The notes: generated by a model from the letters alone, not told the origin. Shown: positions 26,487 through 36,101, counted from the stretch's first letter. The stretch is 64,000 nucleotides of DNA from Bryobacteraceae bacterium (GCA_030041495.1 JASHNT010000091.1:217124-281123); one strand, 5' to 3'. Program-made: numbers and translations.

Positions 26487-26515
26487 ATAATACGTCTATG
26501 ACTTATGATTGTCAA
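26487..26515 (-). promoter_or_regulatory. near-consensus sigma-70 promoter of the PEP-CTERM gene
   Basis: On the minus strand TTGACA (26515-26510), 17-bp spacer, TATTAT (26492-26487). This implies a 5' UTR of about 85 nt before ATG 26394. It is one of the best -35/-10 pairs in the window. Confidence 0.75.
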
Positions 26516-26519
26516 GTAG

Positions 26520-26548
26520 ACCCCTTTGGTAGTACCCCTTTGGGGGTA
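26520..26548. promoter_or_regulatory. 7-2-7 dyad and direct repeat upstream of the -35 (activator site candidate)
   Basis: TACCCCT-TT-GGGGGTA at 26533-26548 is a 7-2-7 inverted repeat like those bound by NarL/FixJ-type HTH dimers, and the left half fits the TACYYMT heptamer. The 10-mer ACCCCTTTGG also occurs twice, at 26520 and 26534 (period 14). The array ends 4 bp from the -35 box, the position of a class II activator site. Confidence 0.6.
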
Positions 26549-26645
26549 ATTTTCTAAGCAACGCCCGAGGTTACCGCGCCAAGTAGGGGTTTTTCGAGGA
26601 GTTATCACCGGCTTTTGCCGGAGCGAAAGCGAATCCGGCGGGTCG

Positions 26646-28868
26646 TCACCCCGGCAGCAACTTCCGGCACTGCCAGAGTGCCAGTACTAGCAAGGTACCC
26701 CAACTAATCGCCACCAGAGGGCGGAACCCCGCAGGCTCGTACCTGAACTGGACGAGGTTCGGGCCAGCGCCGACTTGAATCGCGCGGTAGATGAAATCGC
26801 CACCTAGCACAGGCGTGCTTTGCCCGTTGACCGTCGCCTGCCAGCCATCAGCCCAGCGATCCGTCACCAGCAAATATCCCTGAGAGGGAGCATCGTAGCG
26901 GAACGATATCAGGTTGGGCTTGTAAATCAGGTTTGTGACGGGCGCCGGAATGCAAGGCGCCGCATCTAAAACTTCCGGTATGCCGGTCGCGGGAGCTTCG
27001 GGTGTGTTCTCCCCGGGGAGCCCCAGCATTTGCTGGGGGGAATGTAGGACAAGAACCGGCCGTGCGTCCAGCTCATGAACGCGCCGCTGAAACTGAGTGA
27101 ACACTGAGCGCTCCGGTGATACCCAAACCGGAGCGGCCGAGAACCAGATGCGCGAAGCGCCCGTCGCCATGCGGCTCAAGGCGGGATCGGTAATCATTTC
27201 ATGCTGAAAACGATTTGTCAGAACCTGCGCGGTGAGATAGTTCTCAAGCACGGCCTCTTTGATCATCGTGTTTCGATCATTATTCGCTGGGCCCAGCGAA
27301 GGGAGGGGCAGCAAATCGCGAGCCAGCCCCGCGTGAGTCAAGTCCATGTCCGGGTTATGCGCGATATTGGCCGCGACCAACCAAGGTAAAGGACTGTCCG
27401 AGATCGTTGGGCGGGAGATGATTAACGCGCCCACAGCATCCAGACACGCCAATGCGGCCGCCAGACCCCAAAAATACCTCGCATTGGCTCGATTCGCTTT
27501 CCAGAAGTAGCTCAAGGCTCCAAGACCGAACCAGACCATGCAGAGGTGGGCAACCCCCATTCGCTCAAAAGGGGAAAATTTCCCCGCGGTTCGTGACACC
27601 CATTCGAAGACAACCAGGGCACACAATCCGGAGACCGCGCTAAGCCGCCAAAACCGGACGCGCTCGGCCAGGCGGGCCTCGCGAAGGTCGCTGGCGCCCA
27701 GAGCGGCAAGGAAACAGACCACCAGAATGAAGTAGGCGCGGAATAGCGAGGGATTGCGGAAATAGCGTGTGGGAGGGACAAGGTCATACAGCCATCCGCG
27801 CAGCGGAAGCTGGCTCCCGAGGGCACAGCACAAGAATAATGCCGCAATCGCCGCCAGGGACCAACGCGACCGGATGCGGCGCAAAGCAAAGGCAGCGAAC
27901 ACCAGCGTTGCCGCTCCGGTGTAAACGCTGGTCATGGAAATGTCGGTTGAGGGCCATAGCGGATGCGGCGGCAGATTCAAGTTGGCAAGGTACGGACTAG
28001 CCAACGTAGAGAGCGCCCCGGCCGGGAGTAAGTTACTGGAAATAGCGGTCTCGCGAACACGCGGGCCAAGATGGTCGGAATACCCCCGGGTGCGCAGGAG
28101 TAGACCGCTGTAGGGAGTGCACATCACTAATGCGCCAACGATGAGAACCGCACCGAAGGTGATGATCGCGGGAAAACGGACATTTTGCCTCGACTCCAGC
28201 CGCGGCGCACGCGGCCAGGCGAAGGTCCGTCCCACGGCCCACAATGCAAGAAAACCAGGCGTCAGGATCGTGAATTCAGGGTACCCTCCCAAAGCTGACA
28301 CGCCGTAAAGAAGGCCTGCCTGTACACCGCACTGCCAATCTCTCCGCTCCAAGCCCACGTCGAAGCGCCACAGAATCCACGGAAGAAAGGAGACGGAATA
28401 AACAGAAGACACGTGTTCGGCGTGTCCTGTGAAGAATCCCGAAGCAACGAAGCCACACGCTGCGATCGTTGCGCCGGAGGGGGAACAACCGGCGTGTTTC
28501 GCCAACAGCAGCATTCCCAAGCCGGCAAACATCCACACGGCGAACCAATAGAGAACATAACCGCGCCGCGGACTCAGCGGCAAAGCGGTGGCAGTGAGCA
28601 GAACCGGCGAGGTTGTACCGAGTTCCGGCTCGACCCAAGCGGGCGCGCCTCCTCCTGACCAGGGATCCCATTTAAGGAGTTGACCGGCGCGAAGAGCATC
28701 GCCGACCAAGGTGAAGGAAGGCTCGAAGAAATCGACCGCATCCCAGCGCGGCACGTGGCGGGCAGATAGCAGTGGCCAGTTGCCTAGCACTAGCACCGCG
28801 GCGAGCGAGAACGCGCCCATGAACCAGCCCGCGCGCGGCCGCCGCGGCGATGGGATTGGATCCGTCAC
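26646..28868 (-). CDS. YfhO-like multispanning membrane protein
   Basis: 740 residues with about 12 hydrophobic helices and a C-terminal soluble beta domain ending in VTDRWADGWQATVNGQSTPVLGGDFIYRAIQVGAGPNLVQFRYEP, the characteristic YfhO ending, followed by a last helix. N-terminal periplasmic loop contains WDAVDFFEPSF and KWDPWSGGGAP. YfhO proteins are GT-C-fold enzymes or helpers in cell-wall/lipoteichoic glycosylation in Gram-positives; the role in Acidobacteriota is unknown. Start GTG 28868 with AGAAAGG next to it; TATAAT lies 11 nt upstream of the GTG, so any leader is very short. Confidence 0.8.
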   Translation of the reverse strand: MTDPIPSPRRPRAGWFMGAFSLAAVLVLGNWPLLSARHVPRWDAVDFFEPSFTLVGDALRAGQLLKWDPWSGGGAPAWVEPELGTTSPVLLTATALPLSPRRGYVLYWFAVWMFAGLGMLLLAKHAGCSPSGATIAACGFVASGFFTGHAEHVSSVYSVSFLPWILWRFDVGLERRDWQCGVQAGLLYGVSALGGYPEFTILTPGFLALWAVGRTFAWPRAPRLESRQNVRFPAIITFGAVLIVGALVMCTPYSGLLLRTRGYSDHLGPRVRETAISSNLLPAGALSTLASPYLANLNLPPHPLWPSTDISMTSVYTGAATLVFAAFALRRIRSRWSLAAIAALFLCCALGSQLPLRGWLYDLVPPTRYFRNPSLFRAYFILVVCFLAALGASDLREARLAERVRFWRLSAVSGLCALVVFEWVSRTAGKFSPFERMGVAHLCMVWFGLGALSYFWKANRANARYFWGLAAALACLDAVGALIISRPTISDSPLPWLVAANIAHNPDMDLTHAGLARDLLPLPSLGPANNDRNTMIKEAVLENYLTAQVLTNRFQHEMITDPALSRMATGASRIWFSAAPVWVSPERSVFTQFQRRVHELDARPVLVLHSPQQMLGLPGENTPEAPATGIPEVLDAAPCIPAPVTNLIYKPNLISFRYDAPSQGYLLVTDRWADGWQATVNGQSTPVLGGDFIYRAIQVGAGPNLVQFRYEPAGFRPLVAISWGTLLVLALWQCRKLLPG

Positions 28869-28939
28869 CTTTCTGAGCGATTATAGCGCCGCCGGAAATC
28901 GCGGCCCGGCGGTTTCCGGAGTAGAATGGTGATTCCAGA

Positions 28940-30163
28940 ATGAGCGAGGCGCGGTTCGCATCTTGGAGCGCGGCGGAGAGCCCTGTTACCATCGAGTACT
29001 CTCTGGTGGTGATTGAGGAGATCCGCCACGAGGTATCCGAGGGATTTCAGAAGCTGTCGCGAGGCGGACTGGAGGTCGGGGGCATACTATACGGTACGCG
29101 CGAGGGGCGCACCGTTCGCCTTTTGGCGATTCGCCCGATCAATTGCGAATACGCGCGCGGGCCCGCCTTTCAACTCTCGGATGCGGACAAGAGCGCCCTG
29201 AAGGAGGAGTTGGAACGCAACGCGGAGGACTCGCGGCTGGCGGATTTGATTTGCCTGGGGTGGTTCGTTTCTCACACGCGCAGCGACATCATGCTGAGCG
29301 AATCGGACCTGGAAATTTACGAAGAATATTTCAACGCGCCCTGGCAGGTCACGCTGGTGATTCGTCCGGGGCGCGGCGGCAGTATGCGCGCCGGGTTTTT
29401 TGTACGCGAGCACGACGGTACGGTACGGTCGAAATCAAGCTATCTGGAGTTCAACTTTCCGGACCGGCTGGCCGGCGTGCTGGACCGTCCGGTGCGCACG
29501 GAGCGGCCAACCGGGGCGCCGCGCGCGCATACCGTCTATTTCCGGGAGAGCGGAGTGGCTCCGGCTCGCCGGGAGCTGGTCAAACCGCAAGCGCAGGTGG
29601 CCAGCCCGCAGTTGCTCCCCAGTGCGCCTCCCCGGTCGAAGTGGCCGTGGCTGGTTGCCTGGGCAGTGGCGGTCGTGGCGCTCGCGGCGCTGGCAGTGCG
29701 TTACTTCTTGCTGACGCCAGCGGCGGCGCCTCTGGATCTCTCCGTGCTCGATCACGACGGCCAACTGCAAATCTTCTGGGACGCGAAGGCCAGGGCGGTG
29801 AGCTCGGCAGTTGGAGGAATGCTGGTGGTGACCGACGGGCAGACGCCGCGTACGATTCAGCTTTCGCAGGAGGATTTGCAGCGCGGAAGCTACTCTTACC
29901 GCCGAGCCTCCGACGACGTGGAAGCGCGCATGAGCGTGGAGGACGCGAGCGGCGTAAAAAGCGAATCGAAAACCACGACTTTTTTGGCCGCTGCCCCGCC
30001 CCAGCCGGCCGATGACGCGCAGATCAAAGCGCTGGAGAAGGAGCGCGACGACTTAAAAGCCCAGGTGGACCAGTTGAAGAGCGACAACGCCGCTCAAGCC
30101 CAACGCATCCTGCAACTCGAGCGAAATCTGAAGATACTAGAATCTCGCCTGGGCGTTCAGTAG
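28940..30163 (+). CDS. degenerate JAB/MPN-domain protein with TM helix and coiled coil
   Basis: 407 residues. Residues about 20-165 look like a JAB/MPN metalloprotease fold: GGLEVGGILYG supplies the Glu (E45), and GWFVSHTRSDIMLSESD aligns with the H-x-H-x7-S-x2-D motif, but the first His is Val (V110); H112, S120 and D123 remain. A zinc site would lack one ligand, so catalysis is doubtful. Pro-rich linker 185-232, one TM helix about 236-257, a small beta-sandwich-like domain 265-345 (LQIFWDAKA ... GMLVVTDGQ), then a coiled coil 358-404. Probable cytoplasmic JAB fold with an outside tail. Function unknown; no neighbouring ubiquitin-like gene. Confidence 0.7.
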   Translation: MSEARFASWSAAESPVTIEYSLVVIEEIRHEVSEGFQKLSRGGLEVGGILYGTREGRTVRLLAIRPINCEYARGPAFQLSDADKSALKEELERNAEDSRLADLICLGWFVSHTRSDIMLSESDLEIYEEYFNAPWQVTLVIRPGRGGSMRAGFFVREHDGTVRSKSSYLEFNFPDRLAGVLDRPVRTERPTGAPRAHTVYFRESGVAPARRELVKPQAQVASPQLLPSAPPRSKWPWLVAWAVAVVALAALAVRYFLLTPAAAPLDLSVLDHDGQLQIFWDAKARAVSSAVGGMLVVTDGQTPRTIQLSQEDLQRGSYSYRRASDDVEARMSVEDASGVKSESKTTTFLAAAPPQPADDAQIKALEKERDDLKAQVDQLKSDNAAQAQRILQLERNLKILESRLGVQ

Positions 30164-30177
30164 CTTGCCCGGCTCAG

Positions 30178-31158
30178 TTACCGCGCAGCCAGCTTCTTGG
30201 GAGTGTTGGGAGACTGCAGGAAGAGCTGCTCCAGTTGCTTTTCCGGAAGCGCGACCACCAGATGCATGTTGGAACCACTAGCGCTGATTTGAGCGCCATC
30301 GGCGAGCGCCGGATCCACCGGTCCTCGCTGGCCCTGCGCCGCGTTAGCCTGCGCCATCTGGATGGCGAACTTCAAGACGTCGGCCATGGATTGCGCATCT
30401 TGCGGGGAGCGCATCAGCAGATCCGCGGAAAGAGTCACCCGATCCGCGGCCAGCTTAAGCCCTGCGGTAAGTTGAACCGCGGCTTGCAGAATATTGCCGA
30501 ACGGTCCTAATTGCGGACTGAGCGCTGCAGAAGCGGATGGCGGCGGAGACAGTGTGACCAGCCAGGCGTCGTTCGCCGCGGCGATTTGGCGGGCGCTATC
30601 AGCCAGAGAACCCGAAAAGACCGCGTGAGCGGCGCGCCGGTCAATCGCGGCTTTGACCGAAGCCGTGTCGCCGGCAAGCATGGTGGAAGCATCTAAAAAC
30701 GCGAGCGTGCCGGAGGGCACAGCTCCCCGGCCCTGTCCGTTCTTGGCTTCGATCAGAGCGACGCCGTGATAGGAGGAGGAAGTGGCTCCGGCGGCAACGG
30801 CAGCGGCGGCAATTTTCTCAGGATGAAAGGATCCTCGACCTAGCAGCGTCAGGCCGCTGAATCCATTCGCTCCCGCGCTTGCGTTCGCAGTGAGCAGAAC
30901 TTCGCGCAGGTCGCGGCGCGGATCAAAGCCGACGGCGGCCAGAGCGCGGCTGGTGGCTGCGTCGAGCTGGAGCTGACCCATCAAAGCTTGACCAATCGGA
31001 GTCGCCTGTGCCTGCGCAACCTGGATGCCGGCCAGCGTCCGCGCATCGGGCGCTGCCAAAGCCAGTAGCCCCGGATCGATGCCGGCGGCAGTGGCTATAG
31101 CGGTCACAGCCGCGGCGAACACCGCACCGACAGCCGCCTTCAAGATTCTTTGCTTCAT
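30178..31158 (-). CDS. exported protein of unknown function
   Basis: 326 residues. N-terminus MKQRILKAAVGAVFAAAVTAIATAAG is a signal peptide. The body alternates GLTLLGRGSFHPEKIAAAAVAAGA, GTLAFLDASTMLAGDTASVKAAIDRR and a strand-rich C-terminal half (LKLAADRVTLSADLLMRSPQDAQSMADVLK, NMHLVVALPEKQLEQLF). The pattern resembles acidobacterial periplasmic proteins with a repeated half, but no family was recognised. Start ATG 31158 has no Shine-Dalgarno; TAACAT lies 5 nt ahead. Converges with the JAB gene (14 bp). Confidence 0.7.
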   Translation of the reverse strand: MKQRILKAAVGAVFAAAVTAIATAAGIDPGLLALAAPDARTLAGIQVAQAQATPIGQALMGQLQLDAATSRALAAVGFDPRRDLREVLLTANASAGANGFSGLTLLGRGSFHPEKIAAAAVAAGATSSSYHGVALIEAKNGQGRGAVPSGTLAFLDASTMLAGDTASVKAAIDRRAAHAVFSGSLADSARQIAAANDAWLVTLSPPPSASAALSPQLGPFGNILQAAVQLTAGLKLAADRVTLSADLLMRSPQDAQSMADVLKFAIQMAQANAAQGQRGPVDPALADGAQISASGSNMHLVVALPEKQLEQLFLQSPNTPKKLAAR

Positions 31159-31221
31159 GATCCATGTTACGAAATTGCAAACGGACGGAGTTCGCTTGTG
31201 GGTTGCTTAACCGAAATTCTC

Positions 31222-31815
31222 CTAAAGGTGCAGGAAGGTCGCGCCGGTCTTGAGCCATTCGATCAAGAAGGTCTTGCGCGCCTCGCGATTGTGCCACCAG
31301 CCGTTGGGCGTAAAGTATTTGTCGGGCGCGGAGACCATGAAGGAAGTCAGTTCCGGCGCGGCCGCGCGGAAATCGGAGCCCGCGCGGCGCGTGTGATACA
31401 GGCTGGTGACCAGAATTACGCGATGGATGCCTAAGGAGCGTAGCTCAGCAGCCGCGGATACCGCCTCTTCCTCAGTGGAGTGCGCGTGGTTGGGGAAGCG
31501 AATGAAGTAGCTCTCCGGATAGCCAGCCCGCACCGCGAAGGGGATGGCCAGGTCGCACTCATAATACCCGTAATTATCATCCGGACCGCTGACCACCACG
31601 CGCGGCGCGAACCCCTCGCGAGCCAGCTCCGCGCCTTTGAGAATCCGGTTGCCGCTGGCGTCGCCTGCGAACACGAAAATTGCGTCGGCCTTCTGTGGCG
31701 GCCCGGACTTATCAAGGTACAGAGCCAGCCCGGTCAGGACATGCGCGCGAAACAGGAAGGCGAGCAGAAACAAAACGGCCAGGCTGGGGAGTGCCGCACG
31801 GAGGAAACGTTTCAC
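31222..31815 (-). CDS. YdcF/SanA-family (DUF218) membrane protein
   Basis: 197 residues. One N-terminal TM helix (LPSLAVLFLLAFLFRA), then the DUF218 Rossmann-like domain: ADAIFVFAGDASGNRILKGAELAREGFAPRVVVSG, HSTEEEAVSAAAELRSLGIHRVILVTSLYHTRRA. Family members act in envelope or vancomycin-permeability phenotypes (SanA) or bind nucleotides; the reaction is not settled. GTG 31815 start, 9 bp after the upstream gene, so the two are probably one operon. Confidence 0.82.
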   Translation of the reverse strand: MKRFLRAALPSLAVLFLLAFLFRAHVLTGLALYLDKSGPPQKADAIFVFAGDASGNRILKGAELAREGFAPRVVVSGPDDNYGYYECDLAIPFAVRAGYPESYFIRFPNHAHSTEEEAVSAAAELRSLGIHRVILVTSLYHTRRAGSDFRAAAPELTSFMVSAPDKYFTPNGWWHNREARKTFLIEWLKTGATFLHL

Positions 31816-31824
31816 CGCCGCGGA

Positions 31825-32538
31825 CTACGATTCGTCGGAGTCCCTGCGCTGTTCAAGATGACCCACCGATTTCAAGCGCTGGAACATGCGCTCGACCTCG
31901 GCCTCATCTTCCGGCCGCAACAGCGGGTAGCGCGCCGGCGCCACGCGCGGCGGCCCGGCAGAAGAAGACGACGAGGAAGGAGACGAGGAACAAGACAGCG
32001 TGGAAGAAGAGGACGAAGCAGAAGGCGGCTCACCCCAGAACTGGCGGTACGGGATGCCGTCGAGAAGCGCTCCGCGTGCCGAGCGCCGCAGATGGCGCAG
32101 CAGGCTGGCCGAAGAATCGGCGTCTCCGGGGTGAAGGACGGCCAGGCGGCGATCGTCATCCAGCGTGAGATATACCAGCAACGGCACGTTCCATCCGGTT
32201 TGATCCAAGCGGCGAATGCGGTTCCAGGGAATCTTCCGGCGGCCGATGCGCACGTGTGTATCGTAAATCTCAATGGCCGGCTGGAACACCAGCGCGAACA
32301 GCACCACGGCAGGAATCGCAAAAAGCGCCGCGGCGATCCAGGAAAGATTGAACGTGAAGTTGAAAACCGAAGGGCTGAAGACCGAAGGATTGAAGACCGC
32401 GGGAATGGTCCAGGAATCCAATCGCAGAGGAGCCCAGCGCAGCGCCGACCAAACCGACAGCGCAGTCCCGCATGCGGCAGCGATCGCCATGACGAGGTAG
32501 CGGCGGGAGGCAGTAAAACGCGCGACCGGACTACTCAC
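31825..32538 (-). CDS. membrane protein with PH-like domain and Ser-rich tail
   Basis: 237 residues. TM helices at about 14-33 and 65-85, then a PH/bPH2-like strand set ([51 protein letters not shown]), a Ser-rich low-complexity stretch of about 30 residues and a charged helix at the C-terminus. Between the helices is a PSVF repeat encoded by a 15-bp tandem repeat. GTG 32538 start. Function unknown. Confidence 0.62.
   Translation of the reverse strand: MSSPVARFTASRRYLVMAIAAACGTALSVWSALRWAPLRLDSWTIPAVFNPSVFSPSVFNFTFNLSWIAAALFAIPAVVLFALVFQPAIEIYDTHVRIGRRKIPWNRIRRLDQTGWNVPLLVYLTLDDDRRLAVLHPGDADSSASLLRHLRRSARGALLDGIPYRQFWGEPPSASSSSSTLSCSSSPSSSSSSAGPPRVAPARYPLLRPEDEAEVERMFQRLKSVGHLEQRRDSDES
32359..32403. 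repeat. 15-bp tandem repeat, three units
   Basis: Units GTTGAAAACCGAAGG, GCTGAAGACCGAAGG and ATTGAAGACCGCGGG. In frame in the PH-like membrane protein gene, encoding PSVFx pentapeptides between two membrane helices. Confidence 0.8.
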
Positions 32539-32684
32539 ACATTCAGCCTACCATTCCGCAAACCGACGCGGCGGCGCCGTTTTGTTTCGCTCGCAGAGCA
32601 GGGATGCGGGTCCGGCACTCCGGTTCCAAACTTGACCAAACGGTGGATAGTCGTTCTAGAGTAGGGAAGTATCCCCAAAAAATA

Positions 32685-34583
32685 ATGCCCCACAAGTTAT
32701 CAAACCTATTGAACCCCGTCCCGAGCGATCTTGAGATCGCGCAAGCCGCCAAGCCGTACCTCATCGATCGCATCGCGGCCGAAGCCGGCATCCTTCCCGA
32801 CGAGCTGGAGCTCTACGGAAAGAACAAAGCCAAGGTCCATTTGTCGGTTCGAGACCGGCTGAAAGACGCTCCGAACGGGAAATACGTGGTGGTGACGGCG
32901 ATCACTCCGACGCCCCTCGGCGAAGGCAAGACCACAACCACGGTCGGACTGAGCCAAGCGATCGGCGCGCACCTCGGCAAGAAGGTTTTCACCTGCATCC
33001 GCCAGCCCAGCCAAGGTCCGACGTTCGGCATCAAGGGCGGCGCGGCCGGCGGAGGCTACAGCCAGATCATCCCCATGGAGGAGTTCAATCTCCACCTGAC
33101 CGGCGACATCCACGCCATCATCGCGGCGAACAATCTGCTGGCCGCGGCCATCGACACGCGCATGTTCCATGAACGCGGAGCCAAGGACGAACAACTATTC
33201 GAACGCCTTTGCCCCGCAGCTAAGGACGGTAGCCGGCGCTTCACCGGGGTGATGCTGCGGCGGCTGCGCAAGCTGGGAATCGATAAAACCGATCCGAACG
33301 CGCTCACCCCGGAGGAGCGGAGCCGCTTCGCGCGCCTGGACATCGACCCCGACAGCATCACCTGGCGCCGCGTGGTGGACACCAACGACCGCATGCTGCG
33401 GCAGATCACTATCGGCCAGGGACCGGAGGAAAAGGGCGCGGAGCGGGTGACCGGATTCGATATGGCCGTGGCCAGCGAAATTATGGCCGTCCTGGCGCTG
33501 ACCACTTCTCTGGGCGACATGCGCGAGCGGTTGGGACGGATCGTGATCGGGAGTAATCGCGCCGGGGAGGCGATCACCGCCGACGATCTGGGAGTGGGCG
33601 GAGCGCTCACGGTGCTGATGAAAGACGCGATCCTGCCGAACCTGATGCAGACCATCGAAGGCACTCCGGCGTTCGTGCATGCGGGTCCGTTTGCCAACAT
33701 CGCGCACGGCAACAGCTCGATTGTGGCGGACCAGATCGCTCTGAAGCTGGCCGGCAAGGATGGATTCGTGCTTACTGAAGCCGGCTTCGGCGCGGACATG
33801 GGGATGGAGAAATTCTTCAACATCAAGTGCCGCTATAGCGGCCTCACTCCGGATTGCGTGGTGCTGGTGGCTACCATCCGCGCGTTGAAGATGCATGGCG
33901 GAGGGCCGAAAGTGGTGGCGGGCCAGCCGCTGGCCTACGCCTACCTGGAAGAAAACCTGGATCTGCTCGACAAAGGCTGCAGCAACCTGGTGCGCATGAT
34001 CGGCAATGCGCGGGCCTTCGGCATCCCTGTGGTCGTCGCGATCAACAAGTTCAAGACCGACACGCCCGCCGAAATCGAGCTGGTGCGCAAGATCGCCATC
34101 GCCGCGGGAGCCGAGGACGCCGTCATGTCCGACCATTGGGCGCAGGGCGGCGCGGGCGCCGTGGATCTGGCCAAAGCCGTCGTAGCCGCGTGCGAGAAGC
34201 CGCGCCACTTCAAGTTCCTGTATCCGCTGGATTGGAGCATCAAACAAAAGATCGAGGCCATCGTACGCGAAATGTACGGAGGGTCCGGTGTCGAATACTC
34301 GGAAGAGGCCGAGCGGAAGATCGAACGTTACACGCGTCAGGGCTTCGATAAGCTGCCGATCTGTATGGCGAAGACGCACTTGAGTCTGAGCCACGATCCG
34401 AACCTGAAAGGCGCGCCGACCGGATTCACGGTTCCGGTGCGCGACATTCGCGCCAGCGTGGGCGCGGGCTTTCTTTACCCGCTGCTCGGGACCATGAGCA
34501 CCATGCCGGGACTGTCGACCCGGCCGGGGTATTACGAGATCGACCTGGATGTCGAGACCGGCCGCGTGATCGGGCTTTCATAG
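32685..34583 (+). CDS. fhs: formate-tetrahydrofolate ligase, long form
   Basis: 632 residues from ATG 32685 (ORF track ATG 32604 adds 27 unrelated residues; neither has a good Shine-Dalgarno). P-loop [15 protein letters not shown] at about 74-88; [57 protein letters not shown] at the end. It makes 10-formyl-THF from formate, THF and ATP. It carries the extra segment [19 protein letters not shown] ... [22 protein letters not shown] that I recall from the synthetase domain of eukaryotic C1-THF synthase and that is missing from the common about 555-residue bacterial enzymes. Two one-carbon genes share the neighbourhood. Confidence 0.95.
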   Translation: MPHKLSNLLNPVPSDLEIAQAAKPYLIDRIAAEAGILPDELELYGKNKAKVHLSVRDRLKDAPNGKYVVVTAITPTPLGEGKTTTTVGLSQAIGAHLGKKVFTCIRQPSQGPTFGIKGGAAGGGYSQIIPMEEFNLHLTGDIHAIIAANNLLAAAIDTRMFHERGAKDEQLFERLCPAAKDGSRRFTGVMLRRLRKLGIDKTDPNALTPEERSRFARLDIDPDSITWRRVVDTNDRMLRQITIGQGPEEKGAERVTGFDMAVASEIMAVLALTTSLGDMRERLGRIVIGSNRAGEAITADDLGVGGALTVLMKDAILPNLMQTIEGTPAFVHAGPFANIAHGNSSIVADQIALKLAGKDGFVLTEAGFGADMGMEKFFNIKCRYSGLTPDCVVLVATIRALKMHGGGPKVVAGQPLAYAYLEENLDLLDKGCSNLVRMIGNARAFGIPVVVAINKFKTDTPAEIELVRKIAIAAGAEDAVMSDHWAQGGAGAVDLAKAVVAACEKPRHFKFLYPLDWSIKQKIEAIVREMYGGSGVEYSEEAERKIERYTRQGFDKLPICMAKTHLSLSHDPNLKGAPTGFTVPVRDIRASVGAGFLYPLLGTMSTMPGLSTRPGYYEIDLDVETGRVIGLS

Positions 34584-34645
34584 AAACGGCCAGGCGGAAC
34601 CTTCGTAAGCGGGGCTTCGTATCTCTCTCCAACTGGAGAAAGAGC

Positions 34646-35630
34646 ATGAAGGCCGCCGTCTTCCACAGTTATGGGCCGCCCGAAGTAGTCGGGATCGAGG
34701 TAGTCGCCAAGCCCGTCCCTACGGACAACCAAGCGCTGGGGCGCGTCCGCGCCACCATGGTCTGCACGGCGGACTGGAGGGCGCGCAGGGCCGATCCGTT
34801 CGTGATCCGGCTGGTGTTCGGCTTGGGAAGGCCGAAGCGGGTCAACATTCTGGGAATGGAGTTTGCGGGAATCGTGGAGTCAGCGGGCGAGGCGGTGACC
34901 CAGTTCCGTGCCGGCGACGAAGTCTTCGGGAGGGGCTAGCTTCAAGATGGGCGCGCATGCCGAATACATTGCCGTGCCCCAAAAGCGGGCTGGCGCCAAA
35001 GCCTAAGAACATGACGTTTGAAGAAGCCGCGGCTGTGTTCTTCGGCGGCGTATCGGCGCTGTATTTCCTGCGGAAAGCGAGGATCCGGCCGGGACAGAGA
35101 GCGCTGATCTATGGCGCATCCGGCAGAGTCGGCGTCTTTGCGGCGCAGCTCGCCAAACACTACGGCGCGCGCGTCACCGGCGTTTGTGGCGCGGCCAACG
35201 TGGAATTGGTGAAGTCGCTCGGCGCGGACCAGGTGATCGATTGCACCAGAGAAGATTTTCGACAGACGGACCGGTCTACGACGTCATCTTCGATGCGGCG
35301 GGCAAGAGTGGTTACTCGCGGAGTTTGAGAGCGCTCAAGGGAGGCGGCTATTACTTGTAGTGCGCCGGGCCGGGAAAAGGATTTGTCTCCGACCTCCTCT
35401 CTTCCCAGATCGGAAAGCTGCGGGCGTCGCTGACGGGAGCCGCAAAAGTCGTCAGCGGGATCGTCCGGCCAGCTCGCGGGGATCAAGCGTTCCTCAAGGA
35501 GTTGATCGAAGCCGGAAAGCTAAGAACGGTCATCGACCGGCGCTATTCGCTCAAGGAGATCCCCGAGGCGCATCGCCACGCGGAAGCGGCGCACAAGAAA
35601 GGTCATGTGGTGGTTGTCATGCCCGTCTGA
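34646..35630 (+). pseudogene. zinc-less MDR / quinone-oxidoreductase-like dehydrogenase, broken
   Basis: An N-terminal MDR frame (MKAAVFHSYGPPEVVGIEVV ... GMEFAGIVESAGEAVTQFRAGDEVFG) ends in TAG at 34939. The family sequence continues in another frame (FKMGAHAEYIAVP), then a third (KPKNMTFEEAAAVFFGG, ALIYGASGRVGVFAAQLAKHYGA), then shifts again (YDVIFDAAGKSGYS), meets an in-frame TAG (GGGYYL*CAGPGKG) and runs to TGA 35630 (LKEIPEAHRHAEAAHKKGHVVVV). Three frameshifts and a stop make it a pseudogene unless the assembly is faulty. The Rossmann glycine motif survives. Confidence 0.85.
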
Positions 35631-35654
35631 CGACACACGATAGAATGGCTATGA

Positions 35655-36101
35655 TTGTCATCAATCTGGAATGAATCGACGGAATCGCTGTATCGCGATC
35701 TGGCCGAGCCAAAGCCTGCGCCGGCGGGCGTGACGGCAGCGGCGGTCAGCGCGCGGCTCGGGATGGCGCTGCTGATCAAGGGCCTGGAGATCGTCGGCAA
35801 GCGCAAAACTTTTGCGGGCGATCGAGAGAAGCTTCGGAAGCTGATCGAAACTGCTCGTCGCGAGTCCGCGAAGTTGGCCGAGGCGGCGGATGAAGACATC
35901 GTCGCAGATGCTGACCACCGGCGCAGTGCAGTTCCCATGAAAGCGGCTCAGGCGGCGGAGGCCGGCTTAGAGATATGCCACGCGGCTCGCTCCATCGTCA
36001 CCGGAGCGATCACGGCCGATCTGGAAGCGGCGGCGTTGTTGATGAAAGCGGGGCTCGACGCGGTCCACGCTTGTGTCCGGTCGAATCAGGCGCGTCCGTA
36101 A
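35655..36101 (+). CDS. short cyclodeaminase/cyclohydrolase (FTCD_C/FchA)-like protein
   Basis: 148 residues. [44 protein letters not shown] followed by helices [32 protein letters not shown] and [37 protein letters not shown] matches the all-helical FTCD_C / methenyl-THF cyclohydrolase family, but PAPGGGS is reduced to PAPAGVT and the protein is about 50-60 residues short. Its place two genes after fhs supports a folate role; activity is uncertain. TTG start 35655 has TAGAAT 8 nt upstream; no better start is in frame. The 3' end overlaps the converging kinase gene by 16 bp. Confidence 0.68.
   Translation: MSSIWNESTESLYRDLAEPKPAPAGVTAAAVSARLGMALLIKGLEIVGKRKTFAGDREKLRKLIETARRESAKLAEAADEDIVADADHRRSAVPMKAAQAAEAGLEICHAARSIVTGAITADLEAAALLMKAGLDAVHACVRSNQARP

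Noticed and set aside
26569-26645. Possible terminator or small RNA upstream of the PEP-CTERM promoter (GGGTTTTTCGAGG and CCGGCTTTTGCCGG)
   Set aside because: CCGGCTTTTGCCGG gives only a 5-bp stem with no T-tract after it; the YfhO-like gene ends just beyond, but the evidence is too weak for a terminator call.
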